A stretch of 34,658 bases of DNA from an uncultured Burkholderiales bacterium (GTDB taxonomy: Bacteria > Pseudomonadota > Gammaproteobacteria > Burkholderiales > Burkholderiaceae_C), in the NCBI GenBank assembly GCA_903844775.1, contig CAIMUZ010000036.1, forward strand, positions 1 through 34,658. Direction: 5' to 3'. The notes beneath the pieces are model-generated. The model was not told the DNA's origin. It saw nothing but the letters and a program-made list of their open reading frames with translations, and did not search any database. Shown piece by piece: positions 27,638 through 34,658 of the stretch (position 1 is its first letter; every line of letters begins with the position of its first letter). Both the position numbers and the translations under genes were made by a program.

Positions 27638-27690
27638 GTCACTGAACCCCTCTACCAACCGCCGGACTCAACCCCCGGCGGTTTTTTTTT
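27614..27690 (+). terminator. Transcription attenuator (terminator and antiterminator) of aroG
   Basis: The terminator is AACCGCCGG (27657-27665), a 9-nt loop, and CCGGCGGTT (27675-27683), a perfect 9-bp stem running into nine Ts (27682-27690). The competing antiterminator pairs GGCGG (27614-27618) with CCGCC (27659-27663), and AGAGG (27622-27626) with CCTCT (27649-27653). Both left-hand strands lie within the leader-peptide ORF downstream of the Phe codons. TCTC (27609-27612) with GAGA (27621-27624) could in turn block the antiterminator. The stem stands 36 nt before the aroG ATG, so it controls aroG rather than ending tldD alone. Confidence 0.8.
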
Positions 27691-27726
27691 GATACCCATT
27701 TTTTATTTTTCAGACAGGAGCACACG

Positions 27727-28851
27727 ATGAACACCAAAGCCAAAGCCAGTTCGGAGCCTCGTTATGTCAACCCTTTGGACCGCATGGGGCAGACCGACGA
27801 CGAACGCATCAAGGACATCACCGTGCTGCCGCCTCCCGAACATTTAATGCGCTTTTTCCCCATCACGGGAACGGCTGTGGAAACTTTGATTTCGCAGACC
27901 CGCCGCAAAATTCACAACATCATCGCGGGCAAGGACGATCGCTTGTTGGTGGTCATTGGCCCCTGCTCCATTCACGACCCTGCGGCAGCCCTGGATTACG
28001 CAAGACGCTTAAAGCCCTTGCGCGACAAGTACCAAGGCAGCTTGGAAATTGTGATGCGTGTCTACTTCGAAAAACCACGGACCACGGTGGGTTGGAAAGG
28101 CTTGATCAACGATCCTTACCTGGACGAAAGCTACAGAATTGATGAAGGCTTGCGCATTGCTCGCCAATTGCTGATTGAAATTAACCGCCAAGGACTACCG
28201 GCTGGCAGCGAATTTTTGGATGTGATTTCACCCCAATATATTGGCGACTTGATCAGTTGGGGGGCCATCGGTGCACGAACCACTGAAAGCCAAGTTCACC
28301 GTGAACTGGCGTCGGGCCTTTCAGCGCCCATTGGTTTCAAAAATGGCACCGATGGCAACATCAAAATTGCCACGGATGCAATACAAGCTGCAGCCCGCGG
28401 CCACCACTTTTTGTCTGTGCACAAGAACGGCCAAGTGGCCGTTGTGCAAACCCAAGGTAACCCCGATTGCCACGTTATTTTGCGGGGTGGCAAAGCGCCC
28501 AATTACGACGAAGCCAGCGTGAACGCAGCTTGCAAAGATCTAGAAGCCGCCAAATTGCCACCGACATTGATGGTCGATTGCAGCCATGCCAACAGCAGCA
28601 AGCAGCATGAACGTCAGGTGAATGTGACGCAAGACATTGCGGCGCAAGTCAGCAAAGGCTCACGTCAAATATTTGGTGTGATGGTGGAAAGCCACATTGA
28701 GTCTGGCGCTCAAAAATTCACACCCGGCAAAGACGATGTGACCCGGTTGAAATATGCGCAGAGCATCACTGATGCTTGCATTGGTTGGGCTGACAGCGAG
28801 AAAGTATTGGAGATTTTGGCCAAAGCGGTTGAAGCAAGGCGCAAAAAATAA
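27727..28851 (+). CDS. aroG: 3-deoxy-7-phosphoheptulonate synthase (class I DAHP synthase)
   Basis: DAHP synthase condenses phosphoenolpyruvate and erythrose 4-phosphate in the first step of the shikimate pathway towards Phe, Tyr and Trp. The 374-residue product is of the AroF/G/H type. It has LVVIGPCSIHDPAAALDYARRL, RVYFEKPRTTVGWKGLINDP, GARTTESQVHRELASGLS, the FKNGTDGN loop and MVDCSHANSSK. A strong AGGAG (27716-27720) precedes the ATG by 6 nt. The leader carries a Phe-rich peptide and an attenuator, so expression probably rises when charged Phe-tRNA is short. The isozyme's feedback inhibitor (Phe or Tyr) cannot be told safely from sequence alone. It converges on mpl with one base between the stop codons. 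Confidence 0.95.
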   Translation: MNTKAKASSEPRYVNPLDRMGQTDDERIKDITVLPPPEHLMRFFPITGTAVETLISQTRRKIHNIIAGKDDRLLVVIGPCSIHDPAAALDYARRLKPLRDKYQGSLEIVMRVYFEKPRTTVGWKGLINDPYLDESYRIDEGLRIARQLLIEINRQGLPAGSEFLDVISPQYIGDLISWGAIGARTTESQVHRELASGLSAPIGFKNGTDGNIKIATDAIQAAARGHHFLSVHKNGQVAVVQTQGNPDCHVILRGGKAPNYDEASVNAACKDLEAAKLPPTLMVDCSHANSSKQHERQVNVTQDIAAQVSKGSRQIFGVMVESHIESGAQKFTPGKDDVTRLKYAQSITDACIGWADSEKVLEILAKAVEARRKK

Positions 28852-28870
28852 ATTATTTTTTCTGCTTCAA
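28829..28870. terminator. Inverted repeat at the aroG/mpl convergent junction, possible bidirectional terminator
   Basis: TTGAAGCA (28829-28836) and TGCTTCAA (28863-28870) are perfect inverted arms around the near-palindrome AAAAAATAAATTATTTTTT (28843-28861), which contains both stop codons. The fold has a 6-nt bulge on one side. It lacks a GC-rich stem directly before a T-run, so termination is uncertain. Confidence 0.35.
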
Positions 28871-30247
28871 GGCGTTCAATAATTTGTCGTGAATCCCGCC
28901 AAAGCCACCGTTGCTCATGCACAGCAAGTGGTCCCCCGCTTGAGCGTGTTTCATGACGGCATTGACCAACTCATCGATGTTTGCAGCCACTTGCGCTTTC
29001 TTGCCCATTTCAGCCAAGGTGGCGTTGGCATCCCAATCTAGGCCGCCGCTGTGGCAAAAAGACAGGTCGGCCTGCGCCAGGCTCCAAGGAAGTTGAGACT
29101 TCATGGTGCCCAGTTTCATGGTGTTGCTGCGAGGCTCAAAGATGGCCAAGATGCGCTGCGAAGCACCAATTTGCCTTCTGAGTCCGTCCAGTGTGGTCCG
29201 AATGGCGGTGGGATGGTGCGCGAAATCGTCGTACACCGTGACACCGTCCACCGTGCCGCGAACTTCCATGCGGCGCTTCACGTTTTGAAAACTCGACAAG
29301 GCTTGCGCTGCAACTTCGGGTGACACGCCCACATGCTCGGCAGCTGCAATGGCAGCCAATGCATTCAGTTGATTGTGAACGCCCCCCAATGACCAATTGA
29401 CATGCGCCACTTTGTGGCCTTGCAGCATGACATCGAAATCACTGGGCTCTCCGTGGGCTGTGAAGTCACTCACGGCTGCGCCAAAGCTTCTGACCTCGCT
29501 CCAACAACCTTGTGATACCACACGCGCCAAACTCTCTTCCAAACCATTGACCACCAATCGCCCTTGGCTAGGCACCGTTCTTACCAGATGGTGAAATTGT
29601 TTTTCGATGGCCTGGAGGTCATCAAAAATATCGGCGTGATCAAACTCCAAATTGTTCAGCAACGCCGTGCGTGGTCGGTAATGTACAAACTTGCTGCGCT
29701 TGTCAAAAAATGCCGTGTCGTATTCGTCGGCTTCAATGACAAAGTAATTGCGTGAATGACCTGGTGCAACATCGCCCAGCCTGGCGGAGACGCCAAAGTT
29801 CAGAGGAACGCCGCCAACCAAGAAACCTGGTTTGAGGCCAGCCGCTTCTAAGATCCAAGCGAGCATCGAGGTGGTGGAGGTTTTGCCATGGGTGCCCGCC
29901 ACAGCCATCACGTGCCGCCCTTGAAGGACATGTTCAGACAACCACTGAGGCCCACTGGTGTAGGGCGCGCCAGACTCCAAAATTGCTTCCATCAGGGGAA
30001 ATTTGGGCTCACCTGTTGCAAGTCGGCTTCGGCTGACGACATTGCCAATGACGTACAAATCGGGTTTGAGCTTCATTTGGTCGACGCCAAAACCCTCAAT
30101 CAACTCAATGCCCAAAGCCGCCAGTTGGTGGCTCATGGGGGGATAAACGCCAGCATCACAGCCAGTGACCCGGTGGCCGGCTTCCCTGGCCAATGCGGCC
30201 AAGCCGCCCATGAAGGTTCCGCAGATGCCCAATATATGAATATGCAT
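28853..30247 (-). CDS. mpl: UDP-N-acetylmuramate:L-alanyl-gamma-D-glutamyl-meso-diaminopimelate ligase
   Basis: Mpl recycles murein by attaching the recovered tripeptide L-Ala-D-Glu-mDAP to UDP-MurNAc. The 464-residue product starts HIHILGICGTFMGGLA, which separates Mpl from MurC, and has the P-loop GTHGKT at residues 118-123, EADEYDTAFFDKRSKFVHYRP, NLEFDHADIF, and DDFAHHPTAIR. It is transcribed away from the gene at 30279. TAAAAT ends 6 nt before its ATG. Together with murE it shows that mDAP peptide recycling is available. Confidence 0.95.
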   Translation of the reverse strand: MHIHILGICGTFMGGLAALAREAGHRVTGCDAGVYPPMSHQLAALGIELIEGFGVDQMKLKPDLYVIGNVVSRSRLATGEPKFPLMEAILESGAPYTSGPQWLSEHVLQGRHVMAVAGTHGKTSTTSMLAWILEAAGLKPGFLVGGVPLNFGVSARLGDVAPGHSRNYFVIEADEYDTAFFDKRSKFVHYRPRTALLNNLEFDHADIFDDLQAIEKQFHHLVRTVPSQGRLVVNGLEESLARVVSQGCWSEVRSFGAAVSDFTAHGEPSDFDVMLQGHKVAHVNWSLGGVHNQLNALAAIAAAEHVGVSPEVAAQALSSFQNVKRRMEVRGTVDGVTVYDDFAHHPTAIRTTLDGLRRQIGASQRILAIFEPRSNTMKLGTMKSQLPWSLAQADLSFCHSGGLDWDANATLAEMGKKAQVAANIDELVNAVMKHAQAGDHLLCMSNGGFGGIHDKLLNALKQKK

Positions 30248-30253
30248 AAGGGG

Positions 30254-30259
30254 ATTTTA
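30254..30259 (-). promoter_or_regulatory. Putative -10 element for a leaderless mpl transcript
   Basis: On the minus strand TAAAAT (five of six consensus bases) ends exactly 6 nt before the mpl ATG (30247). It lies 8 nt from the opposing -10-like element of the divergent gene, so the two promoters would overlap. Confidence 0.5.
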
Positions 30260-30266
30260 GGCGGTG

Positions 30267-30272
30267 CACAAT
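30267..30272 (+). promoter_or_regulatory. Putative -10 element for the gene at 30279
   Basis: CACAAT ends 6 nt before ATG 30279 and has no Shine-Dalgarno after it. Only four of six consensus bases match. The call rests on the repeated spacing in this window. Confidence 0.3.
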
Positions 30273-30278
30273 GGTGAA

Positions 30279-30863
30279 ATGGCAGATTTGACAGATGAAA
30301 TTGCAGCTTCGGCTGCCCAATGGGTCGTAGAGGAGGGCTTGGAATATGGCCCTGCCAAAAAACGCGCCTTGAAAGTCTTGGGCCTTCCGCCGCGAACCCC
30401 ATTGCCCCATAACGATCAAGTTGAAGCGCAGGTTCGGGAATACATTGAAATTTTTTGTGCGGAGACTCAGCCGAAAGAACTGCTGGCTTTACGAAGGCAT
30501 GCCTTGATGTGGATGACCCGTTTGGCGGAATTTAGACCTTATCTGGGAGGCGCTGTGTGGCACGGAACGGCAACGCGCTTGTCTGACATTTACTTGCAGT
30601 TGTTTTGCGATGACACCAAAGCCACGGAAATTGAATTGATCAACAAAGGGGTTGATTTTGAGGCTCGTTCAGTCAATGGGCTTCAAGGGGAGCCAGTCGA
30701 TGCCTTGAGTGTGCACAGCCATTGTGAAGAACTCGGTGAGGAAATTGGCGTGCACTTGCTGATCAATGATTTTGATGGGATTCGAGGTGCATTGAAAGCA
30801 GACGCACAAGGTCGCTCACCCAGAGGTGACTTGAACGCGCTTAGGCTATTAATTGAGGCATGA
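30279..30863 (+). CDS. Conserved hypothetical protein, possible nucleotidyltransferase-like fold
   Basis: The product is 194 residues, soluble, mostly acidic, with a Trp-rich middle. I recognise it as a protein found beside mpl in Burkholderiales, but its function is not known to me. The segment GGAVWHGTATRLSDIYLQLF loosely recalls the G[ST]...[DE]x[DE] signature of nucleotidyltransferases, though the second acidic residue is Tyr, so activity is doubtful. Similar short proteins are sometimes labelled as a MurC-type ligase in databases. That label is not supported here, since there is no GxxGKT P-loop. A GTG at 30264 would add five residues. ATG 30279 is preferred because of the -10-like element 6 nt upstream. 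The next gene begins 7 nt after its stop. Confidence 0.75.
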   Translation: MADLTDEIAASAAQWVVEEGLEYGPAKKRALKVLGLPPRTPLPHNDQVEAQVREYIEIFCAETQPKELLALRRHALMWMTRLAEFRPYLGGAVWHGTATRLSDIYLQLFCDDTKATEIELINKGVDFEARSVNGLQGEPVDALSVHSHCEELGEEIGVHLLINDFDGIRGALKADAQGRSPRGDLNALRLLIEA

Positions 30864-30870
30864 TATCGGC

Positions 30871-31485
30871 ATGAAGAACGAAGTTAATGAAAATAAAGTA
30901 CCAGTTTCGGAAGTGACGCAGCTTCATGGCAACGAGCCCCTTGGCGCTTCTGCCCCATTGATGGGCCGGCGGCACTGGTTAATGGCGGGTCTTGGCGTGG
31001 CAGCTGGACTGACGGGCGCCTTTGCGGCCTGGCAAAAATTCCAACCTCATGGGGAGATGGACGGCGCTGTGGTCAATTTTTGGGCGCAAGAATTTGAAAA
31101 ACCCGAAGGAGGCACCTTGTCGATGCGTGAGTTGCGCGGCAAGCCTTTGTTGGTTAATTTTTGGGCGACTTGGTGTCCGCCATGCATAGAAGAACTGCCG
31201 CTAATTGACGCCTTCTTTCAGCAAAATAAGGCTAAATCTCTTCAAGTTGTGGGTTTGGCAGTAGATCAGCCCAGCATGGTCAGACGCTATTTAGGGCAGA
31301 AACCATTGAGCTTTTACGTTGGCTTGGCTGGATTTAATGGCACTGAGTTGGGTAAAACACTTGGCAATGTTCAAAGTGTTTTGCCATTTAGCGTTATTTT
31401 TGATGCAAAAGGCATGCTTTTAGCAAAAAAAGCAGGCAAATTAGATCAAAAAGATCTTGATGCCTGGTTGAAAAAAGTGGTTTAA
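30871..31485 (+). CDS. Membrane-anchored or exported thioredoxin-like protein (TlpA/ResA type)
   Basis: The 204-residue product has a polar N-terminus, a hydrophobic segment at about residues 36-55 preceded by an RR pair (MGRRHWLMAG, R33-R34) that resembles a Tat signal or an anchor, and a periplasmic thioredoxin domain. The redox motif is WCPPC (C102, C105) in VNFWATWCPPCIEELP. The late cis-Pro region VLPFSVIFDAKG is also present. Such proteins reduce disulfides outside the cytoplasm, often for cytochrome c assembly, but no client is visible nearby. ATG 30871 is chosen over the in-frame TTG at 30853, since it lies clear of the previous gene. Confidence 0.85.
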   Translation: MKNEVNENKVPVSEVTQLHGNEPLGASAPLMGRRHWLMAGLGVAAGLTGAFAAWQKFQPHGEMDGAVVNFWAQEFEKPEGGTLSMRELRGKPLLVNFWATWCPPCIEELPLIDAFFQQNKAKSLQVVGLAVDQPSMVRRYLGQKPLSFYVGLAGFNGTELGKTLGNVQSVLPFSVIFDAKGMLLAKKAGKLDQKDLDAWLKKVV

Positions 31486-31611
31486 AGTCTTTCGCGGCAT
31501 CATTTGCCCCATGAAAGCATTTCTAAATATGAGAATTGAGAGCATTTGTAGCTATTTAGATGTGTTTTTAGTGTAAATTCAGCCTTTCCGCAGGCAAACA
31601 CAGGGGGTAAC
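31486..31611 (+). promoter_or_regulatory. accB upstream region
   Basis: This 126-nt AT-rich gap separates the thioredoxin gene from accB. A possible promoter is TTGTAG, a 17-nt spacer, and TAGTGT around 31546-31574, giving a leader of about 30 nt that includes the strong Shine-Dalgarno AGGGGG just before accB. The -10 match is only moderate. Confidence 0.35.
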
Positions 31612-32106
31612 ATGGATTTGCGCAAACTTAAAACCTTGATTGACTTGGTTTCTGACTCCAATGTCACTGAACTAGAAATCACAGAGGCAGAAGGCAAGGT
31701 TCGGATTGTCAAAGGAGCAAGTGCTTCTGGCGTACCCATCTCCACCCAGCAGGTCATGGTTCCAGCATCAGCACCGCTGGTTGCTGCACCCGCCCTTGCA
31801 CCCACGGCTGCCGAAATTGCCGATGCCGCCGCAGTCACCGCTGCTGCTGTGGCAGCCGAGGCCTTGGCCGCCGGCCACTCAGTCAAGTCTCCCATGGTGG
31901 GCACTTTCTACCGCTCCTCTAGCCCGGGAGCCGCGCCATTTGTTCAGGTTGGCGACACAGTGAAAGAAGGCCAAACCCTTTGCATTATTGAGGCGATGAA
32001 AATTTTGAATGAAATTGAATCCGACAAAGCCGGCACTGTGAAACAAGTGCTGTGTGAAAACGGTCAAGCTGTTGAATACGGCCAAGCCCTCTACACCATC
32101 GAATAA
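31612..32106 (+). CDS. accB: Biotin carboxyl carrier protein of acetyl-CoA carboxylase
   Basis: AccB carries the biotin that shuttles CO2 from AccC to the carboxyltransferase in fatty acid synthesis. The 164-residue product starts MDLRKLKTLIDLVSDSNVTELEITEAEG as in the family, has an Ala/Pro-rich linker (about residues 45-85) and a biotinyl domain with VKSPMVGTFYRSSSPGA and IEAMKILNEIES, whose K130 is the biotinylated lysine. It is followed by accC after 15 nt. Confidence 0.97.
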   Translation: MDLRKLKTLIDLVSDSNVTELEITEAEGKVRIVKGASASGVPISTQQVMVPASAPLVAAPALAPTAAEIADAAAVTAAAVAAEALAAGHSVKSPMVGTFYRSSSPGAAPFVQVGDTVKEGQTLCIIEAMKILNEIESDKAGTVKQVLCENGQAVEYGQALYTIE

Positions 32107-32121
32107 TCAACCGGGCTTCTT

Positions 32122-33471
32122 ATGTTCAAGAAAATTCTGGTTGCGAATCGCGGGGAAATTGCACTGCGAATTCAGCGTGCATGCCGTGAACTCGGTATCA
32201 AAGCCGTGATGGTTTACTCCGAAGCCGACCGAGAGGCTAAATATGTCAAATTAGCTGAAGAAGCTGTTTGCATTGGGCCTGCCGCCTCCAATTTAAGTTA
32301 CCTCAATATGCCGGCCATTATTTCGGCAGCAGAAGTCACAGATGCCGAAGCCATTCACCCAGGCTACGGATTCTTGAGTGAAAACGCTGACTTCGCCGAA
32401 CGTGTCGAAAAAAGCGGTTTCCAATTCATTGGCCCGGCACCAGAATCCATTCGCATCATGGGCGACAAGGTGTCGGCCAAGCAAGCCATGATCAAAGCAG
32501 GTGTGCCTTGCGTGCCAGGTTCTGAAGGTGAATTGCCCGACGATTCTGTGGTCGTGCGTCGCATTGCCAAAAGCATTGGCTACCCCGTCATCATCAAAGC
32601 CGCGGGCGGTGGGGGTGGCCGTGGCATGCGTGTGGTCCACACCGAAGCAGCGCTGATCAACGCCGTGCAGATGACCAAGGCAGAAGCAGGTGCTGCCTTT
32701 GGCAATCCTTCGGTCTACATGGAAAAATACTTACAAAATCCACGGCACATTGAAATTCAAATCTTGGCCGATAAACACAAAAATGCCGTTTATTTGGGTG
32801 AACGTGATTGCTCCATGCAACGCCGTCACCAAAAAGTCATTGAAGAAGCACCCGCTCCCGGTATTCCCCGCAAGCTGATCGATAAAATCGGCGAGCGCTG
32901 TGTGGCAGCGTGCAAAAAAATTGGCTACCGGGGCGCTGGCACATTCGAGTTCCTTTACGAAAATGGTGAGTTCTATTTCATCGAAATGAACACACGCGTG
33001 CAAGTGGAACACCCCGTGACGGAGTGGGTGACGGGCATTGACATCGTGAAAACGCAAATCATGGTGGCTGCCGGTGAAAAGCTTCCTTTTACCCAGCGCC
33101 AAATTGAAATTCGCGGTCACGCCATTGAATGTCGTGTCAATGCGGAAGATCCATTCAAGTTCACACCTTCACCAGGCCGCATCACAACCTGGCACGCACC
33201 CGGGGGCCCTGGTATTCGCGTTGACTCGCACATTTACAACAATTACTTTGTCCCCCCCAATTACGACTCCATGATTGGCAAAATCATTGCCCATGGCGAT
33301 ACGCGTGCGCAAGCCATTGCGCGCATGCAAACTGCGCTGTCAGAAACTGTGCTGGAAGGCATCAGCACCAACATTCCACTTCATCGTGAAGTTTTACGTG
33401 ACTCAAAATTTGTGGCCGGTGGCACCAATATTCATTACCTCGAAGAGTGGTTGCGTCAACGCAAAAACTAA
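32122..33471 (+). CDS. accC: Biotin carboxylase subunit of acetyl-CoA carboxylase
   Basis: AccC uses ATP and bicarbonate to carboxylate biotin on AccB. The 449-residue product (E. coli 449) begins [19 protein letters not shown], has the ATP-grasp glycine loop [13 protein letters not shown], the HIEIQILAD and [16 protein letters not shown] segments, and [14 protein letters not shown] with the catalytic Glu and Arg. It lies between accB and prmA in an evident operon. Confidence 0.98.
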   Translation: MFKKILVANRGEIALRIQRACRELGIKAVMVYSEADREAKYVKLAEEAVCIGPAASNLSYLNMPAIISAAEVTDAEAIHPGYGFLSENADFAERVEKSGFQFIGPAPESIRIMGDKVSAKQAMIKAGVPCVPGSEGELPDDSVVVRRIAKSIGYPVIIKAAGGGGGRGMRVVHTEAALINAVQMTKAEAGAAFGNPSVYMEKYLQNPRHIEIQILADKHKNAVYLGERDCSMQRRHQKVIEEAPAPGIPRKLIDKIGERCVAACKKIGYRGAGTFEFLYENGEFYFIEMNTRVQVEHPVTEWVTGIDIVKTQIMVAAGEKLPFTQRQIEIRGHAIECRVNAEDPFKFTPSPGRITTWHAPGGPGIRVDSHIYNNYFVPPNYDSMIGKIIAHGDTRAQAIARMQTALSETVLEGISTNIPLHREVLRDSKFVAGGTNIHYLEEWLRQRKN

Positions 33472-33474
33472 TCA

Positions 33475-34368
33475 ATGTTTGAATTGAACTTGATGTGCCC
33501 AGAGGCACGCGTTGAAGTTTTGAGCGATGCGCTTGAGGCGCTGGACGCCTTGAGTGTTTCGGTTGAAGATGCAGACGCACAAACAGATCTCGAACAGGCC
33601 TTGTTTGGCGAGCCAGGGATGCCACCGCCCAAAGACGGTTGGCACAGATCCAAAATCCTGGCTCTTTTTTCCCAAGAGAGTGCCGCCAAAGAAGCTGCTG
33701 TTTTGTTGGCAGCACAAGATTTCTTCGTGGATTGCCAGGTTCTTTCCATTGCAGCTGTCCCCGATCAAGATTGGGTACGCCTCACACAGTCGCAGTTTGC
33801 GCCTGTCGAAATTACCCCTGAGTTTTGGATTGTGCCCACTTGGCACGAGCCCCCCTCGCAAGCTCGCGAGATCATTCGACTCGATCCTGGATTGGCGTTC
33901 GGTACCGGCACCCATCCCACCACGCGCATGTGTTTGCGCTGGATTGCCACGCACAATGTGAAGGGTCAGCGCATTCTCGACTATGGTTGTGGTTCAGGTA
34001 TTTTGGCCATTGGCGCTGCCAAATTCGGTGCCCAAGAAATTGACGCCGTTGACATCGATGCGTCAGCCGTCACTTCCACTGAGCTCAATGCAAAAGCCAA
34101 TCAGGTGAGCTTGAACACGGGCCTTCCTGAGTTGGCCAATGGCACTTATCAAACGGTGTTGGCCAATATTCTCGCCACCCCTTTGAAGGTTCTGGCCCCC
34201 TTGCTTAGCAACCATGTGGAAGTCAATGGGCATCTGGTTTTAGCGGGCATCTTGGCGCGCCAAGAGGAAGAATTGATTCAGGCCTACGCACCTTTTCTTC
34301 TCTTGAAGGTGGTCGATCGCGAAGACGGCTGGATCTTAATGACCGCCGAGAGAACAAGCACTCCCTGA
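33475..34368 (+). CDS. prmA: Ribosomal protein L11 methyltransferase
   Basis: PrmA trimethylates ribosomal protein L11 at several amino groups using S-adenosylmethionine. The 297-residue product (E. coli 293) has an N-terminal substrate-recognition domain ending near residue 100 and a methyltransferase domain with LAFGTGTHPTTRMCLRWI, the SAM loop LDYGCGSGILAIGAAKFGA, DIDASAV and the NPPY-like VLANILATPL. It begins 3 nt after accC without a clear ribosome binding site, so translation is probably coupled. Confidence 0.96.
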   Translation: MFELNLMCPEARVEVLSDALEALDALSVSVEDADAQTDLEQALFGEPGMPPPKDGWHRSKILALFSQESAAKEAAVLLAAQDFFVDCQVLSIAAVPDQDWVRLTQSQFAPVEITPEFWIVPTWHEPPSQAREIIRLDPGLAFGTGTHPTTRMCLRWIATHNVKGQRILDYGCGSGILAIGAAKFGAQEIDAVDIDASAVTSTELNAKANQVSLNTGLPELANGTYQTVLANILATPLKVLAPLLSNHVEVNGHLVLAGILARQEEELIQAYAPFLLLKVVDREDGWILMTAERTSTP

Positions 34369-34520
34369 ATTGCCCTGGTCCTGCAGCTTTTGACGCAGCT
34401 TCAACGTTGAGGCTTGGCGCAATGATTGAGCTTGATTGGGTCCTCAGCTTGAAAGTGGGCGATCCGCCATTCGTCGGTGATCGCTGGCTCACTTTTTATC
34501 CCTAGTCGCCTCGCATGAAA

Positions 34521-34550
34521 AAAGCCCGACGCTTTTCAGCATCGGGCTTT
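34521..34550. terminator. Bidirectional intrinsic terminator
   Basis: AAAGCCCGA (34521-34529) and TCGGGCTTT (34542-34550) form a 9-bp stem with a 12-nt loop. On the plus strand it is followed by TTTGCTTTGCTTT, and on the minus strand by six Ts (34523-34518). It probably ends the accB-accC-prmA transcript from the left and the minus-strand gene whose stop is at 34572 from the right. Confidence 0.8.
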
Positions 34551-34571
34551 GCTTTGCTTTCGCTTAGCGCT

Positions 34572-34658
34572 TTAACGTTGAATCAAGGCTTCGCGGCCGA
34601 AGGAAACGGCCATGCAGCTTGAGGGTTCAATGTCGTGTGCGCAGCGGCAGCAGGGGCA
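34572..34658 (-). CDS. 3' end of an unidentified minus-strand gene (partial)
   Basis: A minus-strand frame entering from the right edge stays open for 28 codons, ending SSCMAVSFGREALIQR and a TAA at 34574-34572. I do not recognise the family. The support is mainly positional: the stop lies 22 nt before the minus-strand terminator at 34550. A plus-strand ATG at 34612 with AAGGAAA upstream is the competing reading. Confidence 0.4.
   Translation of the reverse strand, partial: CPCCRCAHDIEPSSCMAVSFGREALIQR

Noticed and set aside
34422-34505. Short plus-strand ORF after prmA
   Set aside because: It has 27 codons, no ribosome binding site and no recognisable product, and ends before the terminator.
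34612-34658. Plus-strand ATG with AAGGAAA upstream at the right edge
   Set aside because: A gene start is possible, but the minus-strand terminator at 34521-34550 placed 22 nt after a minus-strand stop fits better. The edge is too short to decide firmly.
1-34658. tRNA, rRNA, insertion sequence, prophage or attachment site
   Set aside because: No cloverleaf, rRNA-like sequence, transposase or integrase frame, or flanking repeats were seen. The region is a core chromosomal segment.

Overview
The window is a cell-wall and cell-division region of a betaproteobacterium. The gene order mraZ-rsmH-ftsL-ftsI-murE-murF-mraY-murD-ftsW-murG-murC-ddl-ftsQ-ftsA-ftsZ-lpxC is the classical dcw cluster. MurE carries the DNPR motif of meso-diaminopimelate enzymes and lpxC is present, so the cell is Gram-negative. 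Protein style and flanking genes (Lys/Ala-rich DksA, accB-accC-prmA, RNB exonuclease next to mtgA) suggest Burkholderiales, probably Comamonadaceae (Limnohabitans/Rhodoferax-like). That placement is inference from the sequence, not a database result.

Layout. Positions 3-80 hold the end of an unidentified gene. A GTG-started dksA with a very long Lys/Ala/Pro-rich N-terminal extension follows (115-1374) and ends in a clear terminator. The AT-rich gap to 1714 carries three 10-nt-spaced MraZ boxes. The dcw cluster runs from 1715 to 19946, almost wholly with overlapping stop/start codons, and is followed by an MFS transporter (19950-21191). On the minus strand lie rnr-like, a short relic ORF, mtgA and ruvC (24707 down to 21199). 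Rightward again come rodA, tldD and aroG (24804-28851). mpl (minus, 30247-28853) converges on aroG and diverges from a small conserved protein gene (30279). Next come a membrane-anchored thioredoxin, accB, accC and prmA (to 34368). A terminator and the 3' end of a minus-strand gene close the window.

How it works together. The dcw genes make lipid II precursors (MurC-F, Ddl, MraY, MurG) and the divisome that uses them (FtsL, FtsI, FtsW, FtsQ, FtsA, FtsZ). MraZ and RsmH sit at the front and LpxC, the committed step of lipid A synthesis, at the end. mtgA, rodA and mpl, elsewhere in the window, add glycan polymerisation, elongation and murein recycling.

Main discoveries. (1) The 226-nt leader of aroG encodes a 24-residue peptide with five Phe and one Tyr codon within ten codons. 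It is followed by a perfect 9-bp terminator with nine Ts and a competing antiterminator pairing: a complete apparent phenylalanine transcription attenuator in front of DAHP synthase. (2) Several genes (lpxC, ruvC, tldD, mpl, the gene at 30279, and rnr) have a -10-like hexamer ending exactly 6-7 nt before the start codon and no Shine-Dalgarno sequence, which points to leaderless transcripts. (3) A 112-nt scar between rnr and mtgA looks like the joined ends of deleted genes. (4) DksA has a histone-H1-like tail and lacks three of the four zinc-binding cysteines.
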